A stretch of DNA of 64,000 nt from Pseudothermotoga_B sp051235805 (GCF_051235805.1 NZ_JBPNXV010000001.1:1178001-1242000); one strand, 5' to 3'; counted from the stretch's first letter, positions 16,074 to 25,349 are shown. A program made the numbers and translations. The notes: a model not told the origin generated them from the sequence alone.

Positions 16074-16588
16074 AAAGCATCACCTCCGTAGTTCATCGAA
16101 GCAATCATACCCGCTTGCCACAAACGAAGATGAGCGAGAAGTTTCAAAACCCTGGTTCCATCCTCATAAATCTTGAGCGAAGCTCCAAGGTTTACAAACT
16201 CGTCCGGTAAAATCCCATAACTCTCTATGAGTGTGGAAAAAAGCAGGCTTTTCTGCCTCGAAAAGTCAAAACCAATTGTGAAGTGGTTGAAAGCAAGAAA
16301 AGGTTTTCTGTCTTGCAGATAAATGCCAAAACTATCACTGGTTATTCTTGTGACGATTTCGAGCCGAGAAAACCTCAAGATTCTTGCAGAGAAACCTGCG
16401 TCGTTGTTTTCAACAAAAACAGAAAGATTCTCAATAGGCGAGAAACTGAATCTCAAACCAGTGGAAGACCAAAGTAAAAAACCATGCACATCATAGAGTG
16501 TATAGCAGAAATCATCTGTATAGAGAATACTTCCAAAAGAACAAACACAGGCAAAACACAACACCGTGAACCAAAGAGCAACCTTCAT
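16043..16588 (-). CDS. Small secreted beta-rich protein, possibly outer-envelope
   Basis: 181 aa from the ATG at 16588 (a TTG at 16594 is possible). Signal peptide VALWFTVLCFACVCSFGS, then alternating hydrophobic strands ending SVSFYFSF; a terminal aromatic residue is typical of outer-membrane beta-barrels. It could belong to the toga. It resembles the product at 18039 in build but I see no clear sequence match. Followed by the phosphoesterase gene. No family recognised. Confidence 0.6.
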   Translation of the reverse strand: MKVALWFTVLCFACVCSFGSILYTDDFCYTLYDVHGFLLWSSTGLRFSFSPIENLSVFVENNDAGFSARILRFSRLEIVTRITSDSFGIYLQDRKPFLAFNHFTIGFDFSRQKSLLFSTLIESYGILPDEFVNLGASLKIYEDGTRVLKLLAHLRLWQAGMIASMNYGGDAFCSVSFYFSF

Positions 16589-16638
16589 TTTCAAAAATCC
16601 CCTTTCTTATTGTATCATTTGAATGTGGGGGTGAAAAG

Positions 16639-18036
16639 GTGAACAAGGAAATCGACAGGCTTGTTTTACAGAATGCTGAAGAAATCTTTCGTGAAGCTTC
16701 AAATCTGATAAAGATCAAATCGGTGAAATCCAATCCAACAGGACCAGACAAGCCCTTTGGAGACGGTATAGCAGCGGCTTTAGAGTATGCTATTGGGATC
16801 GGTAGACGTCTTGGATTCTCTGTCAAGAATGTCGATGGCTATGGAGGTCACATAGAGTACGGAAATGATGGAAAGCTTTTCGCGGTTTTGGGGCATTTAG
16901 ATGTGGTCCCTGAGGGCGATGGTTGGTCGGTCGAACCATATGGAGGCGTGATAAAGGATGGCTATCTGTACGGCAGAGGGGCATCGGACAACAAAGGACC
17001 AACTGTGGCTACCATATTCGCTCTGAAAGCGATCAAGGACGCAGGACTGAAGATCAAAAATCGCGTCAGGATTATACTTGGAACCGATGAAGAATCAGGT
17101 TGGCAAGGTGTGAAGTACTACTTCGAAAAGGAGGAAAAACCGATCTATGCCGTAACACCAGATGCCAATTTCCCGATTATATATGCTGAAAAGGGGATAA
17201 TCAATTACGAGTTAACAATGCCCCTTGGAGAATCTCGTTCTGAAGGTGTTGAAGTTGATTACCTTAAAGGCGGAGAGGCATCTAATGTCGTTCCACAGTA
17301 CGCGATGGTTGTTTTGAAACCAGCTCTAGCAAGAGTGCTCAGCATCCTGGAGAAGTTCAGACCTTCCAATGGTGCTAAGGTCCTCTGGCATCTTGACGGT
17401 GACAGGATAAAAGTAGAGTTCAGGGGCAAATCAGCCCACGGTTCAAAACCAGAAAATGGTGTAAATGCAATCGCAGCTTTACTCGATTTTCTCAAAGACA
17501 TCGAATTGCAGAACGTAGATCTGAGTGACTTCGTGCGAACTGTTTTTGCGAAGATTAATTATGAAACAGATGGTCTCTCCTTGAAGGTTGCAGGCACAGA
17601 CTGTGTAGCAGGGCCGCTAACGGTTAACTTAGGTACTATCGAACTGACTGAAGGTAAGATAAAAGCGGTGATAAACGTGCGCTATCCGATATACTATTCA
17701 GAATCGATGCTCACCAGACAGATCAAGGAAGCTCTGAAACCAATACAGGTCGAGGCTAAGAATCATCTACCACCGCTCTTTGTCTCTCCTGATAGCGAGT
17801 TGATAGGAATTTTGAGTGAAGTGTACACAGAGGTAACTGGTCAAGAAGCAAAACTTCTGACAACAGGTGGAGGAACTTATGCCAGAGCCGTACCATGTGG
17901 TGTTGCGTTTGGACCACTGCTACCAGGCAGACCAGAAACAGAACATCAACCAGACGAAAGAATAGCTTTGGATGATCTTCTGCTGGTGGCAAGAATATAT
18001 GCTCAGCTTTTCTACAAAATTCTTGTGGAGTGGTGA
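16639..18036 (+). CDS. M20 family dipeptidase, PepV-like
   Basis: 465 aa zinc peptidase for dipeptides or beta-Ala dipeptides in the cytoplasm. GHLDVVPEGDGW (zinc His and catalytic Asp), YGRGASDNKGP (bridging Asp), GTDEESGW (catalytic and zinc Glu) and the C-terminal ligand His in PETEHQPDERI. The lid domain with SAHGSKPENGVNAI is intact. GTG start after GGGGGTGA. The next gene starts 2 bases behind the stop. Confidence 0.9.
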   Translation: MNKEIDRLVLQNAEEIFREASNLIKIKSVKSNPTGPDKPFGDGIAAALEYAIGIGRRLGFSVKNVDGYGGHIEYGNDGKLFAVLGHLDVVPEGDGWSVEPYGGVIKDGYLYGRGASDNKGPTVATIFALKAIKDAGLKIKNRVRIILGTDEESGWQGVKYYFEKEEKPIYAVTPDANFPIIYAEKGIINYELTMPLGESRSEGVEVDYLKGGEASNVVPQYAMVVLKPALARVLSILEKFRPSNGAKVLWHLDGDRIKVEFRGKSAHGSKPENGVNAIAALLDFLKDIELQNVDLSDFVRTVFAKINYETDGLSLKVAGTDCVAGPLTVNLGTIELTEGKIKAVINVRYPIYYSESMLTRQIKEALKPIQVEAKNHLPPLFVSPDSELIGILSEVYTEVTGQEAKLLTTGGGTYARAVPCGVAFGPLLPGRPETEHQPDERIALDDLLLVARIYAQLFYKILVEW

Positions 18037-18038
18037 AT

Positions 18039-18674
18039 ATGAGAAGGACTGTACTGTTGTTGACTGTTTTGTTCTCTACGGTTATTTTCGCTTCATATTT
18101 GAGCTTTGACACCAACGATGGAGTGGCATTACATCTTCCGGTTGGCAATTTCGACCTTTTTGTAGGTTATAGGTACAGTGGTTTCGAAGTGACATACCCG
18201 GTCTGGAATTTATCAACTAAGATGGGCGCTGCGATCGATCCGTTTTCACAATCTGGGTACCTTTTTGGTGGAGTCTATGTCGAACCAGCTTCATTTCATG
18301 TGGAAACAGGAACAATGGTTTCAATCCTCTCTGATCAAGAAGGTGGTACAAGATTCATCAAAAGAGGAAATGTCGATCTGTATTTGAAAACATCGTATCA
18401 AGTGAACATCATAGGCTTTGAGCTGACTGCACAAAAGACATTACTCGGCTTCTACACTGACTCAAACAGAGATTTGTCTTTCGTGATTCCGCCCATTGAA
18501 CTTGAATCGATGGGTGTACTGCTTCAGCCGTCGGTGAAATTCGATCTTGGAGATTCACCCAAGGTGAGTGTAAAGGTCGGCTATATGATCAATCTGTCCT
18601 GGACACAGAGCTTGCCGTCTGCACTAATCAATTTGTACGGTTTTAGAATAACTTTTGTTGTCGGAGATTTTTGA
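18039..18674 (+). CDS. Small secreted beta-rich protein, possibly toga/outer-membrane
   Basis: 211 aa from the ATG at 18039. Signal peptide RRTVLLLTVLFSTVIFASY, then about ten alternating strands with many Tyr/Phe and the ending FRITFVVGDF, typical of an outer-membrane barrel. Thermotogota carry such barrels in the toga. No family recognised. Its last 32 bases overlap ligA convergently. Directly behind the PepV gene. Confidence 0.6.
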   Translation: MRRTVLLLTVLFSTVIFASYLSFDTNDGVALHLPVGNFDLFVGYRYSGFEVTYPVWNLSTKMGAAIDPFSQSGYLFGGVYVEPASFHVETGTMVSILSDQEGGTRFIKRGNVDLYLKTSYQVNIIGFELTAQKTLLGFYTDSNRDLSFVIPPIELESMGVLLQPSVKFDLGDSPKVSVKVGYMINLSWTQSLPSALINLYGFRITFVVGDF

Positions 18675-20679
18675 TATCGACCTTCGCAAGCTTGAGAAAC
18701 TCAGATTCCGTTATTGTTTTCACACCCAGGCTCGTTGCCTTTTCCAGCTTTGAGCCTGGTTTTTCCCCTACAATTAGGTAGTCTGTGTTTCTCGAAATAC
18801 TGTCACTAACTTTGCCGCCAAGCGATTGAATGAGTTCTTCTATTTGATTTCTCGTGAAGTTTTTCAAGACTCCTGTGATCACAAAGTTCAACCCACTCAA
18901 AGTCTGCTGCTTTGACTCTTCTTCAGATTCAAGCCTTACCCCCGCTTTTTCCAGTTTTTCGATGAGCTCTTTGGTCTTCGGATCTTCAAAGTATTCTCTG
19001 ATACTTCTTGCAACTTCAGGTCCTATACTCTGTATTTGAGTTAATTCCTCAAATGAGGCATTCGAAAGCTTCTTGATACTTCTGAAATTCTGTACCAAGA
19101 CACGTGCGGTCTTTTCACCAACCATTGGTATGCCAAGACCTGTGATGATTTTGTGCAGTGGTGCAGTTTTAGCCTTCTCAATTTCCGAAAGCAGATTCGC
19201 AATCGTTTTGTGTCCTATGCCCGAACCAAGCTGTGTGAGTTCAAAAGGTGTGAGATAGAAAATATCAGCCAAGTCCTTGACCAACCCCGAATCTACAAGT
19301 TTCTCGATGATCTTCTCGCCTAACCCTTTGATGTCTAACGCGCTTCTTGCGGCGAAGGTTTCCAATGACCTTTTGAGTTTGGCAGGACAATGCGGGTTGA
19401 GACACCTCAGTGCCACGTCTTCATCGTTTAACTTACCAACCCTTCCAGAACAAACAGGACATACCCTTGGTATCTGTATCTGTTGTTCCTCTCCCGACCG
19501 TCTATTCACATCAACAGAAACGACTTGTGGAATGATCCCCCCAGCTTTTTCAACGTACACCCAATCGCCAATCTTGATGTCTTTTTCTTGTATGTAATCG
19601 AAGTTGTGAAGTGAGGCTCTTTTGACAATCGTGCCCGCAAGTTGCACAGGTTGTAGTTCAGCAACAGGAGTCAAAACGCCTGTTCTACCCACTTGGATCG
19701 TTACACCGATCAACCTCGTCTCAACTCTTTCGGCAGGGAACTTGAAGGCTATCGCCCACCTTGGTGCCTTTGCCGTCATACCTAATGTGCTTTGTAGTTC
19801 AAATTGATTCACCTTTACAACTACTCCATCCACCCAATACGGCAGTTGGTCTTTCCGTTTTGTCCATTCTTTCCAATATTCGATTACCTCCTGCACATTC
19901 GAACACAGTTTGGAGTTTGGGTTGACCTTAAAACCAACTGTTTTGAGCCAGCTGAGTGCATCCCACTGAGTCTTCAAGTCATATCTTTCTGGATGGACTA
20001 CATAGTATATGAAGGAATCAAGGTGTCTTTCTCTCGTTATGCGAGTGTCCAACTGTCTGAGAGTCCCAGCCGCCGCGTTGCGCGGGTTGGCAAAGGGTGG
20101 TTCCCCTCGCTCAATCCTATCGCTGTTGAGCCTTTCAAATACTTCGGTAGGCATGTAGATCTCACCACGAACCTCGACATCTACAGGCTGTCTCAACCTC
20201 AAAGGAATGGTGCGAATCTTTTTCAGGTTTTCAGTGATATCTTCACCGCGCGTGCCATCGCCTCTGGTCAATCCCAAGACTAATCTGCCTTCTTCGTACC
20301 TCAGAGCGACAGAGACGCCGTCTATCTTCAATTCGGCAACATACTCAACAGAATGCAACTCTAAGGATCTCTTCACTCGGTTGTCGAATTCTCTTATCTG
20401 TTCTTCATCATAGGTGTTGTCAAGACTCAACATTGGCTCAGAATGTTCGACGCTCTTGAACTCATCCAAGACTTTGTCTCCAATCCTTTGAGTTGGCGAG
20501 TCGGCTGTCACAAGTTCTGGATATGCCCTTTCAAGTTCTATCAATTCCTGAACCAATTTGTCATATTCTTGATCGCTGATCACTGGAGCCGCCAAAACAT
20601 AATACCTGTAATTGTGGTACTCTATCTCCTCTCTGAGTTCTTCAATCCTTCTTCTTATCTCCTCAGGAATCTCTTTCAC
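18643..20679 (-). CDS. ligA: NAD-dependent DNA ligase LigA
   Basis: Seals nicks using NAD. 678 aa with all domains: Ia (YHNYRYYVL), adenylation domain with nucleophile Lys118 in AELKIDG, OB fold (VGRTGVLTPVAEL), the four-cysteine zinc finger CPVC...C...CP, helix-hairpin-helix repeats (LGSGIGHKTIANLL, IGPEVARSI) and a C-terminal BRCT (LSGLNFVITG...YLIVGEKPGSK). Complete. Follows the nucleosidase gene with a 2-base gap, so the pair is an operon. Confidence 0.97.
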   Translation of the reverse strand: MKEIPEEIRRRIEELREEIEYHNYRYYVLAAPVISDQEYDKLVQELIELERAYPELVTADSPTQRIGDKVLDEFKSVEHSEPMLSLDNTYDEEQIREFDNRVKRSLELHSVEYVAELKIDGVSVALRYEEGRLVLGLTRGDGTRGEDITENLKKIRTIPLRLRQPVDVEVRGEIYMPTEVFERLNSDRIERGEPPFANPRNAAAGTLRQLDTRITRERHLDSFIYYVVHPERYDLKTQWDALSWLKTVGFKVNPNSKLCSNVQEVIEYWKEWTKRKDQLPYWVDGVVVKVNQFELQSTLGMTAKAPRWAIAFKFPAERVETRLIGVTIQVGRTGVLTPVAELQPVQLAGTIVKRASLHNFDYIQEKDIKIGDWVYVEKAGGIIPQVVSVDVNRRSGEEQQIQIPRVCPVCSGRVGKLNDEDVALRCLNPHCPAKLKRSLETFAARSALDIKGLGEKIIEKLVDSGLVKDLADIFYLTPFELTQLGSGIGHKTIANLLSEIEKAKTAPLHKIITGLGIPMVGEKTARVLVQNFRSIKKLSNASFEELTQIQSIGPEVARSIREYFEDPKTKELIEKLEKAGVRLESEEESKQQTLSGLNFVITGVLKNFTRNQIEELIQSLGGKVSDSISRNTDYLIVGEKPGSKLEKATSLGVKTITESEFLKLAKVDIKNLRQQKLF

Positions 20680-20681
20680 TC

Positions 20682-21344
20682 TTATCCCCCACAGATGAGA
20701 AGATTCCCTGAAAGGTATTCGGCAAGCAAAATGGCAGGTTTTGTTCCATACTTTTGATGGTTTTCGATGTACTGTTCTACTGCTTTCGAGCCAGCGAAGT
20801 CGACAACTACTTTGAGTGAAAGGAATTCAACTTCATTTTCGATACACACCTTTGCCCCTGCAGCAGAGTCCATGTCTACACATAATGCCGAAGTTGACTC
20901 GAAGATCTTTTTCGCCTCTAAATCTGTCGAAATGAACTTATCGCCAGAGGCAACAATACCGTAGATGAAATCGTTTTTTTCAAAGAAATCCGAAAAACAC
21001 CTTTGCTTTGGTTCCAGTATCAAATCGACGTTCACTCTCGGATAGAAATCGTATTCCATATATCCTGTCCCAGCAATGACTGAACCAATCGAGATGTTGC
21101 TTTTGAGTGCACCGGCAGCTCCAATGCAGATCACCGCCATTGGTTTGTAACGATCTATTAGACACTGAACTAAGGCTGCTGTCTCGATCTTTCCGACGCA
21201 TCCACTTGTGAGAACGATTTCATTCTGGCCAATAATTCCTCTGACTAAGGGGCGTCTTATCACTTCTGTAACTTCCAACTTGTGAGACAAAGCTTCCATT
21301 AAAGGTTTTATCTCCTGTGGTAGGACACCTACAACAGCGATCAA
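20682..21344 (-). CDS. Nucleosidase of the MTA/SAH nucleosidase (PNP/UDP) family
   Basis: 220 aa. N-terminus IAVVGVLPQEIKPL matches the Pfs family start; CIGAAGALKSNISIGSV is the substrate loop. The hallmark VEMEGAA appears as VDMDSAA, and the catalytic Asp region is VVVDFAG instead of xSDxA. It may therefore be an MTA/SAH nucleosidase variant or another family member such as a futalosine hydrolase-like enzyme. TTG start; promoter region shared with tRNA-Pro on the other strand. Operon with ligA. Confidence 0.75.
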   Translation of the reverse strand: MIAVVGVLPQEIKPLMEALSHKLEVTEVIRRPLVRGIIGQNEIVLTSGCVGKIETAALVQCLIDRYKPMAVICIGAAGALKSNISIGSVIAGTGYMEYDFYPRVNVDLILEPKQRCFSDFFEKNDFIYGIVASGDKFISTDLEAKKIFESTSALCVDMDSAAGAKVCIENEVEFLSLKVVVDFAGSKAVEQYIENHQKYGTKPAILLAEYLSGNLLICGG

Positions 21345-21401
21345 AGTTTCTCACCCTTAAAAAATTTTATCATGTTAAAGGCTGAGATATGAAATACGCA
21401 G

Positions 21402-21429
21402 TTGAAGAATTTCGACAGTGTGATATCAT
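21402..21429 (+). promoter_or_regulatory. Promoter of tRNA-Pro
   Basis: TTGAAG (21402-21407), 16 bases, TATCAT (21424-21429) with TG at 21421-21422 (extended -10). Predicted start near 21436, eight bases ahead of the tRNA. Confidence 0.55.
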
Positions 21430-21443
21430 TTATTTGGGCAAAT

Positions 21444-21519
21444 CAGGGGGTAGTTCAGATGGAAGAACGCCGGAATCGGGGTCCGGAGGTCGAGGGTTCA
21501 AGTCCCTCCCCCCTGACCA
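21444..21519 (+). tRNA. tRNA-Pro (anticodon CGG), CCA encoded
   Basis: 76 bases. Acceptor CAGGGGG (21444-21450) pairs with CCCCCTG (21509-21515); discriminator A 21516; CCA 21517-21519. Anticodon stem CCGGA/TCCGG holds loop ATCGGGG with CGG at 21477-21479; T-loop TTCAAGT. The last 22 bases are antisense to the 3' end of the MeaB gene. Confidence 0.95.
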
Positions 21520-22391
21520 GTTGTTGCTAAGTTTTTGCACAATTTGGATAATGATTCTCCGACGAAATCATAGGGATCTGTGCTGTCAATCTTCGCACTG
21601 TTCATCGCTTCTTGAACAATCTTTCTGAGAATGTGCTCTGCGTGGTGTCTTGTTCTCTCTTTTCTTCTGGCTTCAAGGATTCCATTCTTGTCGAACTCTT
21701 TCCAAAGATTCTCTATCTTACTGACGAGTTCTTCGATCCCTTGCTGAAGGTGTGCACTGGTTTTGCAGATACACGATTCATCCTTTCCTGCGAGTGATAC
21801 GAAAGCGACAAGTTGACCATAAACAGTGTCGGTGTCTGGCAAATCACTTTTGTTCACAACGTAGATGTCTGCTATCTCCATGACACCAGCCTTCATCATC
21901 TGTACATCATCGCCAAAGCCTGGAGAAAGAATCAGAACAGTTATATCAGCTAATTTTGAGATCTCCGTTTCCGATTGCCCAACACCCACCGTTTCTATCA
22001 AGATGTAATCAAACCCAACAGCTTCCAACAGTTTGACGACGTCAAAAACGGCATCACTGAGTCCACCCAATGCCCCTCGTGATGCCATACTCCTTATGAA
22101 AACCTTCTCGTCAAGAAAATGTTGTCTCATCCTTATGCGATCTCCCAGAAAAGCGCCCATTGAGAAGGGACTAGATGGATCGATTGCAACTACGGCAACT
22201 GAGAAATCGTTAGTTCTTATCTGTTTTACAACACGATCGATTAGACTGCTCTTACCAACACCTGGACTTCCGGTGAAACCTATGATCTTTGAACGGCGCG
22301 TGGGAAATTGGTTCAAAATTCTCGGGGCTAATCTTGGATTGTTCTCTACCTCAGTTATGAGTCTTGCAATCTCCTTATGATTCACCCGCAC
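21498..22391 (-). CDS. meaB: MeaB/ArgK family GTPase (methylmalonyl-CoA mutase chaperone)
   Basis: 297 aa G3E GTPase that protects and reloads B12 in methylmalonyl-CoA mutase. P-loop GFTGSPGVGKSSLIDR near residue 36, AIDPSSPFSMGAFLGDRIRM, the switch SRGALGGLSDAV, IETVGVGQSE and base motif NKSD. Starts inside the small mutase subunit gene (17-base overlap). Its last codons (TGQGGGT, stop at 21498-21500) are read across the 3' half of tRNA-Pro on the opposite strand. Confidence 0.93.
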   Translation of the reverse strand: MRVNHKEIARLITEVENNPRLAPRILNQFPTRRSKIIGFTGSPGVGKSSLIDRVVKQIRTNDFSVAVVAIDPSSPFSMGAFLGDRIRMRQHFLDEKVFIRSMASRGALGGLSDAVFDVVKLLEAVGFDYILIETVGVGQSETEISKLADITVLILSPGFGDDVQMMKAGVMEIADIYVVNKSDLPDTDTVYGQLVAFVSLAGKDESCICKTSAHLQQGIEELVSKIENLWKEFDKNGILEARRKERTRHHAEHILRKIVQEAMNSAKIDSTDPYDFVGESLSKLCKNLATTGQGGGT

Positions 22392-22791
22392 TTGCCACCC
22401 CTTGTTGCAGAATGGCTTTTATCTCTTCAACGATCTTTGACAACGACGTACCTGGACCAAAGACTCTTTTTACTCCCATCTGCAGAAGTTGCGGCACATC
22501 GTCTGGTGGTATGATTCCACCAACGAAGACTGGGATGTTTTCAATTCCTTCCTTTTTCATGAGTTCAATTACTTTCTGCGACAACTGCAGATGAGCACCA
22601 GAAAGTACTGAAAGACCTATCAGATCAACGTCTTCTTGTAAAGCAGTCCTGACGATCTGTTCTGGTGTCTGTCGAAGTCCTGTGTAGATCACCTCAAATC
22701 CTGCATCTCTCAAAGCATGCGCCACAACTTTGGCACCACGATCATGACCATCGAGCCCAGGTTTGGCAATCAAGATTCTGTAAACCTTCAT
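22375..22791 (-). CDS. Methylmalonyl-CoA mutase, B12-binding small subunit
   Basis: 138 aa, only the cobalamin-binding domain: AKPGLDGHDRGAKVVA contains DxHxxG with the cobalt-ligating His, followed by GLSVLSGAH and VFVGGIIP. Split two-chain mutases (large catalytic plus small B12 chain) are usual in archaea and Thermotogota. Lies 14 bases behind the large subunit and overlaps MeaB. Confidence 0.93.
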   Translation of the reverse strand: MKVYRILIAKPGLDGHDRGAKVVAHALRDAGFEVIYTGLRQTPEQIVRTALQEDVDLIGLSVLSGAHLQLSQKVIELMKKEGIENIPVFVGGIIPPDDVPQLLQMGVKRVFGPGTSLSKIVEEIKAILQQGVASAGES

Positions 22792-22805
22792 CTACATCAC
22801 CTCGT

Positions 22806-24485
22806 TTATAAAACTGTTGATTCAACATATTCGCCGTAGACCTCTCTTAAAGCATCAGAGACTTCACCAAGTGTCGCATAACTCTTGATAGCTTCGAAAA
22901 CATAAGGCACAATATTCTTATTCTCTTTTGCGGCTTCTTTCAGTTCTTTCAGAGCTGTCCTCACTGCATTGTTGTCTCGATTCTTTCTCAGTTCTTTCAA
23001 TGCACAAACCTGTCTCTCTTCAACAGAAGGATCCACCTTCAGTATACTTCGCATCTGTTGTTCTTGGGCTGTCTGAAAGGCATTCACACCTACGACGATC
23101 TGTTCTTTTTTCTCAATTGCGAGTTGCTGTTCGTAAGCGCTGTTGTGAATCTCCTTTTGCACATAACCTGTTTCAATTGCCCTGACCATTCCTCCGAGCG
23201 AATCTATCTTCTCTATGTACTGCCAAACCTTTTCTTCGATTTGGTCTGTCAAGTTTTCAATTACATAAGATCCTCCAAGCGGATCTACGACATCGGCAAC
23301 GCCAGATTCATAAGCGATTATCTGCTGAGTTCTGAGTGCCACTTGGACTGATTCTTCCGTTGGCAGACCGAGTGCTTCGTCAAAGGAGTTGGTGTGTAAT
23401 GACTGTGTACCCCCCAAAACGGCTGCGAGCGCTTGCAGAGTAACACGGATGATGTTGTTCAAAGGTTGTTGAGCGGTGAGTGTTGAACCACCAGTTTGCG
23501 TGTGGAACCTGAGCTTCAAAGCCTCTTGGTTTGTAACTTTGAACCTCTCGCTCATGATCTTTGCCCAAATTCGACGTGCCGCCCTAAACTTTGCTATTTC
23601 TTCAAGGATATTGTTGTGAGCTGCGAAGAAGAACGAGAGTTGTTTGCCAAAGACATTCGGATCCAAACCGGATTTGATAGCCGCCTCGACGTATGCAATC
23701 GCATCACCAAAGGTGAATGCCAGCTCCTGAATAGCATTTGCTCCTGCTTCCCTTATATGGTAGCCACTGATGCTGATAGTGTTCCATTTTGGCATCTTGG
23801 AAGAGCAAAACTCAAAGATATCAGTTATGATCTTCATCGATGGTTGTGGTGGAAAGATATAAGTTCCTCTTGCTATGTATTCTTTGAGAACATCGTTCTG
23901 TATCGTGCCTCTCAGTTCTGCTATTTGCGCACCCTGTTTTTGTGCCGTCACAGCATACATACTCAGCAGAATTACAGCTGTTGAGTTAATAGTCATGGAG
24001 GTACTGACTTCTTTCAAAGGTATACCATCAAAGAGTGTTTCTATATCTTTCAAAGAATCTACTGCTACACCTACACGCCCAACCTCTCCTTGTGCCAGTG
24101 GGTGATCTGAGTCATAACCCATCTGCGTTGGGAGATCAAAGGCAACCGACAGACCAGTTTGTCCTTGTTCAAGCAAATATCTAAATCTCTTGTTGGTTTC
24201 TTCTGCTGTACCAAATCCTGCGTATTGCCTCATGGTCCAAAATCTGCCGCGGTACATAGTTCTTTGAACGCCTCTGGTGTAGGGATACTCTCCTGGTAGA
24301 CCAAGGTTCTTCAAGTAGTCAGCTTCGCATAAATCTAAGGGTGTATAAACTCTCTTGAGTTCCAGATTTGACTGAGTAGTGAAATTTTTGCGCCTCTCGG
24401 GAAATTTCTTCAGTTCGGATTCAACCTGTTCTTGCCATTGCTCGAGTTTTTCAGAGAGTTTCTCCAGAAAGTCTTTATCGTACAT
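22806..24485 (-). CDS. Methylmalonyl-CoA mutase, catalytic large subunit
   Basis: 559 aa. Interconverts methylmalonyl-CoA and succinyl-CoA with adenosylcobalamin. Substrate-binding TIM barrel: EYPYTRGVQRTMYRGRFWTM, GQTGLSVAFDLPTQMGYDSD, HIREAGANAIQELAF, RFHTQTGGSTLTAQQP and LHTNSFDEALGLPTEE. It ends before the B12 domain, supplied by the next gene. The related isobutyryl-CoA or ethylmalonyl-CoA mutases cannot be excluded by eye, but MeaB in the operon fits. No epimerase gene here. Overlaps the radical SAM gene by 11 bases. Confidence 0.92.
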   Translation of the reverse strand: MYDKDFLEKLSEKLEQWQEQVESELKKFPERRKNFTTQSNLELKRVYTPLDLCEADYLKNLGLPGEYPYTRGVQRTMYRGRFWTMRQYAGFGTAEETNKRFRYLLEQGQTGLSVAFDLPTQMGYDSDHPLAQGEVGRVGVAVDSLKDIETLFDGIPLKEVSTSMTINSTAVILLSMYAVTAQKQGAQIAELRGTIQNDVLKEYIARGTYIFPPQPSMKIITDIFEFCSSKMPKWNTISISGYHIREAGANAIQELAFTFGDAIAYVEAAIKSGLDPNVFGKQLSFFFAAHNNILEEIAKFRAARRIWAKIMSERFKVTNQEALKLRFHTQTGGSTLTAQQPLNNIIRVTLQALAAVLGGTQSLHTNSFDEALGLPTEESVQVALRTQQIIAYESGVADVVDPLGGSYVIENLTDQIEEKVWQYIEKIDSLGGMVRAIETGYVQKEIHNSAYEQQLAIEKKEQIVVGVNAFQTAQEQQMRSILKVDPSVEERQVCALKELRKNRDNNAVRTALKELKEAAKENKNIVPYVFEAIKSYATLGEVSDALREVYGEYVESTVL

Positions 24486-25272
24486 TGCTAAACACCCCCT
24501 GTGAAATTTGTTTCAGAAGAAAGGCACAGCACCCTTCAAAGCTCTCCTGACAACCTTTGACGGGTTTGACTATAACATCGGCAAGCTCTCTCAGTTCATT
24601 TTGCAGGTGCAATCTGTAAACTCCTCTGGGTTGCATACAACCAAGTGTGACAACTTTGAAGCGACCTTTCGCATACTCGAAAACTCTTCTGACATCGTCC
24701 AACTTTGGTGGTAAGCAGTTCGCGTAATGCGTACCAAGAGTTGGTATGAAGACATTCAAGACAATCACAGAAAAGTATTCAGAGAGTATGTGCAGAGATT
24801 CAAGTTCATGTGTTATCTTTCCACAATCAACGCCGATCGTTATATGTGGAATAGCACTAATCTGGGTTGAGGTGAGAACGTTTATTTGATCCATCGGCTC
24901 GCGATATAAACCATAGATTTTCTTCATGATTTCACGGTCGGAAAAGAAGTCAAAGCTGATCACATCTGCAATTTCTTGAAGCTCAGCTGCCAATCGATTT
25001 GGAAAACCTATGTGAAAGTTGTACTGTAAGTCGTACTTTTCTTTCAAGAACAGAAGTTTATCAAGAACAGCCTTACTGTAAGGTATTTCACCGTCAGAAT
25101 TCAATCCACCGCTGATGAGAAAGGAACGATAACCCAGCTGTATGAATTTTTCCATTTCTTCGAAGGTCTTCATACCTCTCAGATAATGCTTTCCGCAATG
25201 AGCACAATTCAGCGCACACCACTGCCCAGTCAAAGAAATCGAAACGGTTGTCTGTGGATTCACGTACAACAA
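24475..25272 (-). CDS. Radical SAM protein of unknown function, first gene of the mutase operon
   Basis: 265 aa. The 4Fe-4S/SAM motif is C-x3-C-x2-C in QWCALNCAHCGKHYL near residue 19, and FLISGGLNSDGEIPY follows as a GGE-like SAM-binding strand. The C-terminal part has cysteines (LGCMQPRG, VKGCQESFEGCCAF) that may bind a second cluster. It overlaps the mutase gene by 11 bases, so co-expression is near certain. I do not recognise the reaction; it looks like small lone radical SAM enzymes, some of which insert sulfur. TTG start, GGTGA upstream. Confidence 0.75.
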   Translation of the reverse strand: MLYVNPQTTVSISLTGQWCALNCAHCGKHYLRGMKTFEEMEKFIQLGYRSFLISGGLNSDGEIPYSKAVLDKLLFLKEKYDLQYNFHIGFPNRLAAELQEIADVISFDFFSDREIMKKIYGLYREPMDQINVLTSTQISAIPHITIGVDCGKITHELESLHILSEYFSVIVLNVFIPTLGTHYANCLPPKLDDVRRVFEYAKGRFKVVTLGCMQPRGVYRLHLQNELRELADVIVKPVKGCQESFEGCCAFLLKQISQGVFSNVR

Positions 25273-25349
25273 TTGAACATCACCGAAGAAATCATAACAT
25301 TTATTGAAGATAAGTGCAAAGCGATGTTATTATTTATCAGGTGATTTTG

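Noticed and set aside
21444..21519. tRNA genes as integration sites of a mobile element
   Set aside because: No integrase, no repeated tRNA 3' end and no phage genes next to either tRNA.
25273..25349. Cobalamin riboswitch ahead of the mutase operon
   Set aside because: Only about 75 bases separate the divergent genes, too short for a B12 riboswitch, and no B12-box-like sequence is seen.
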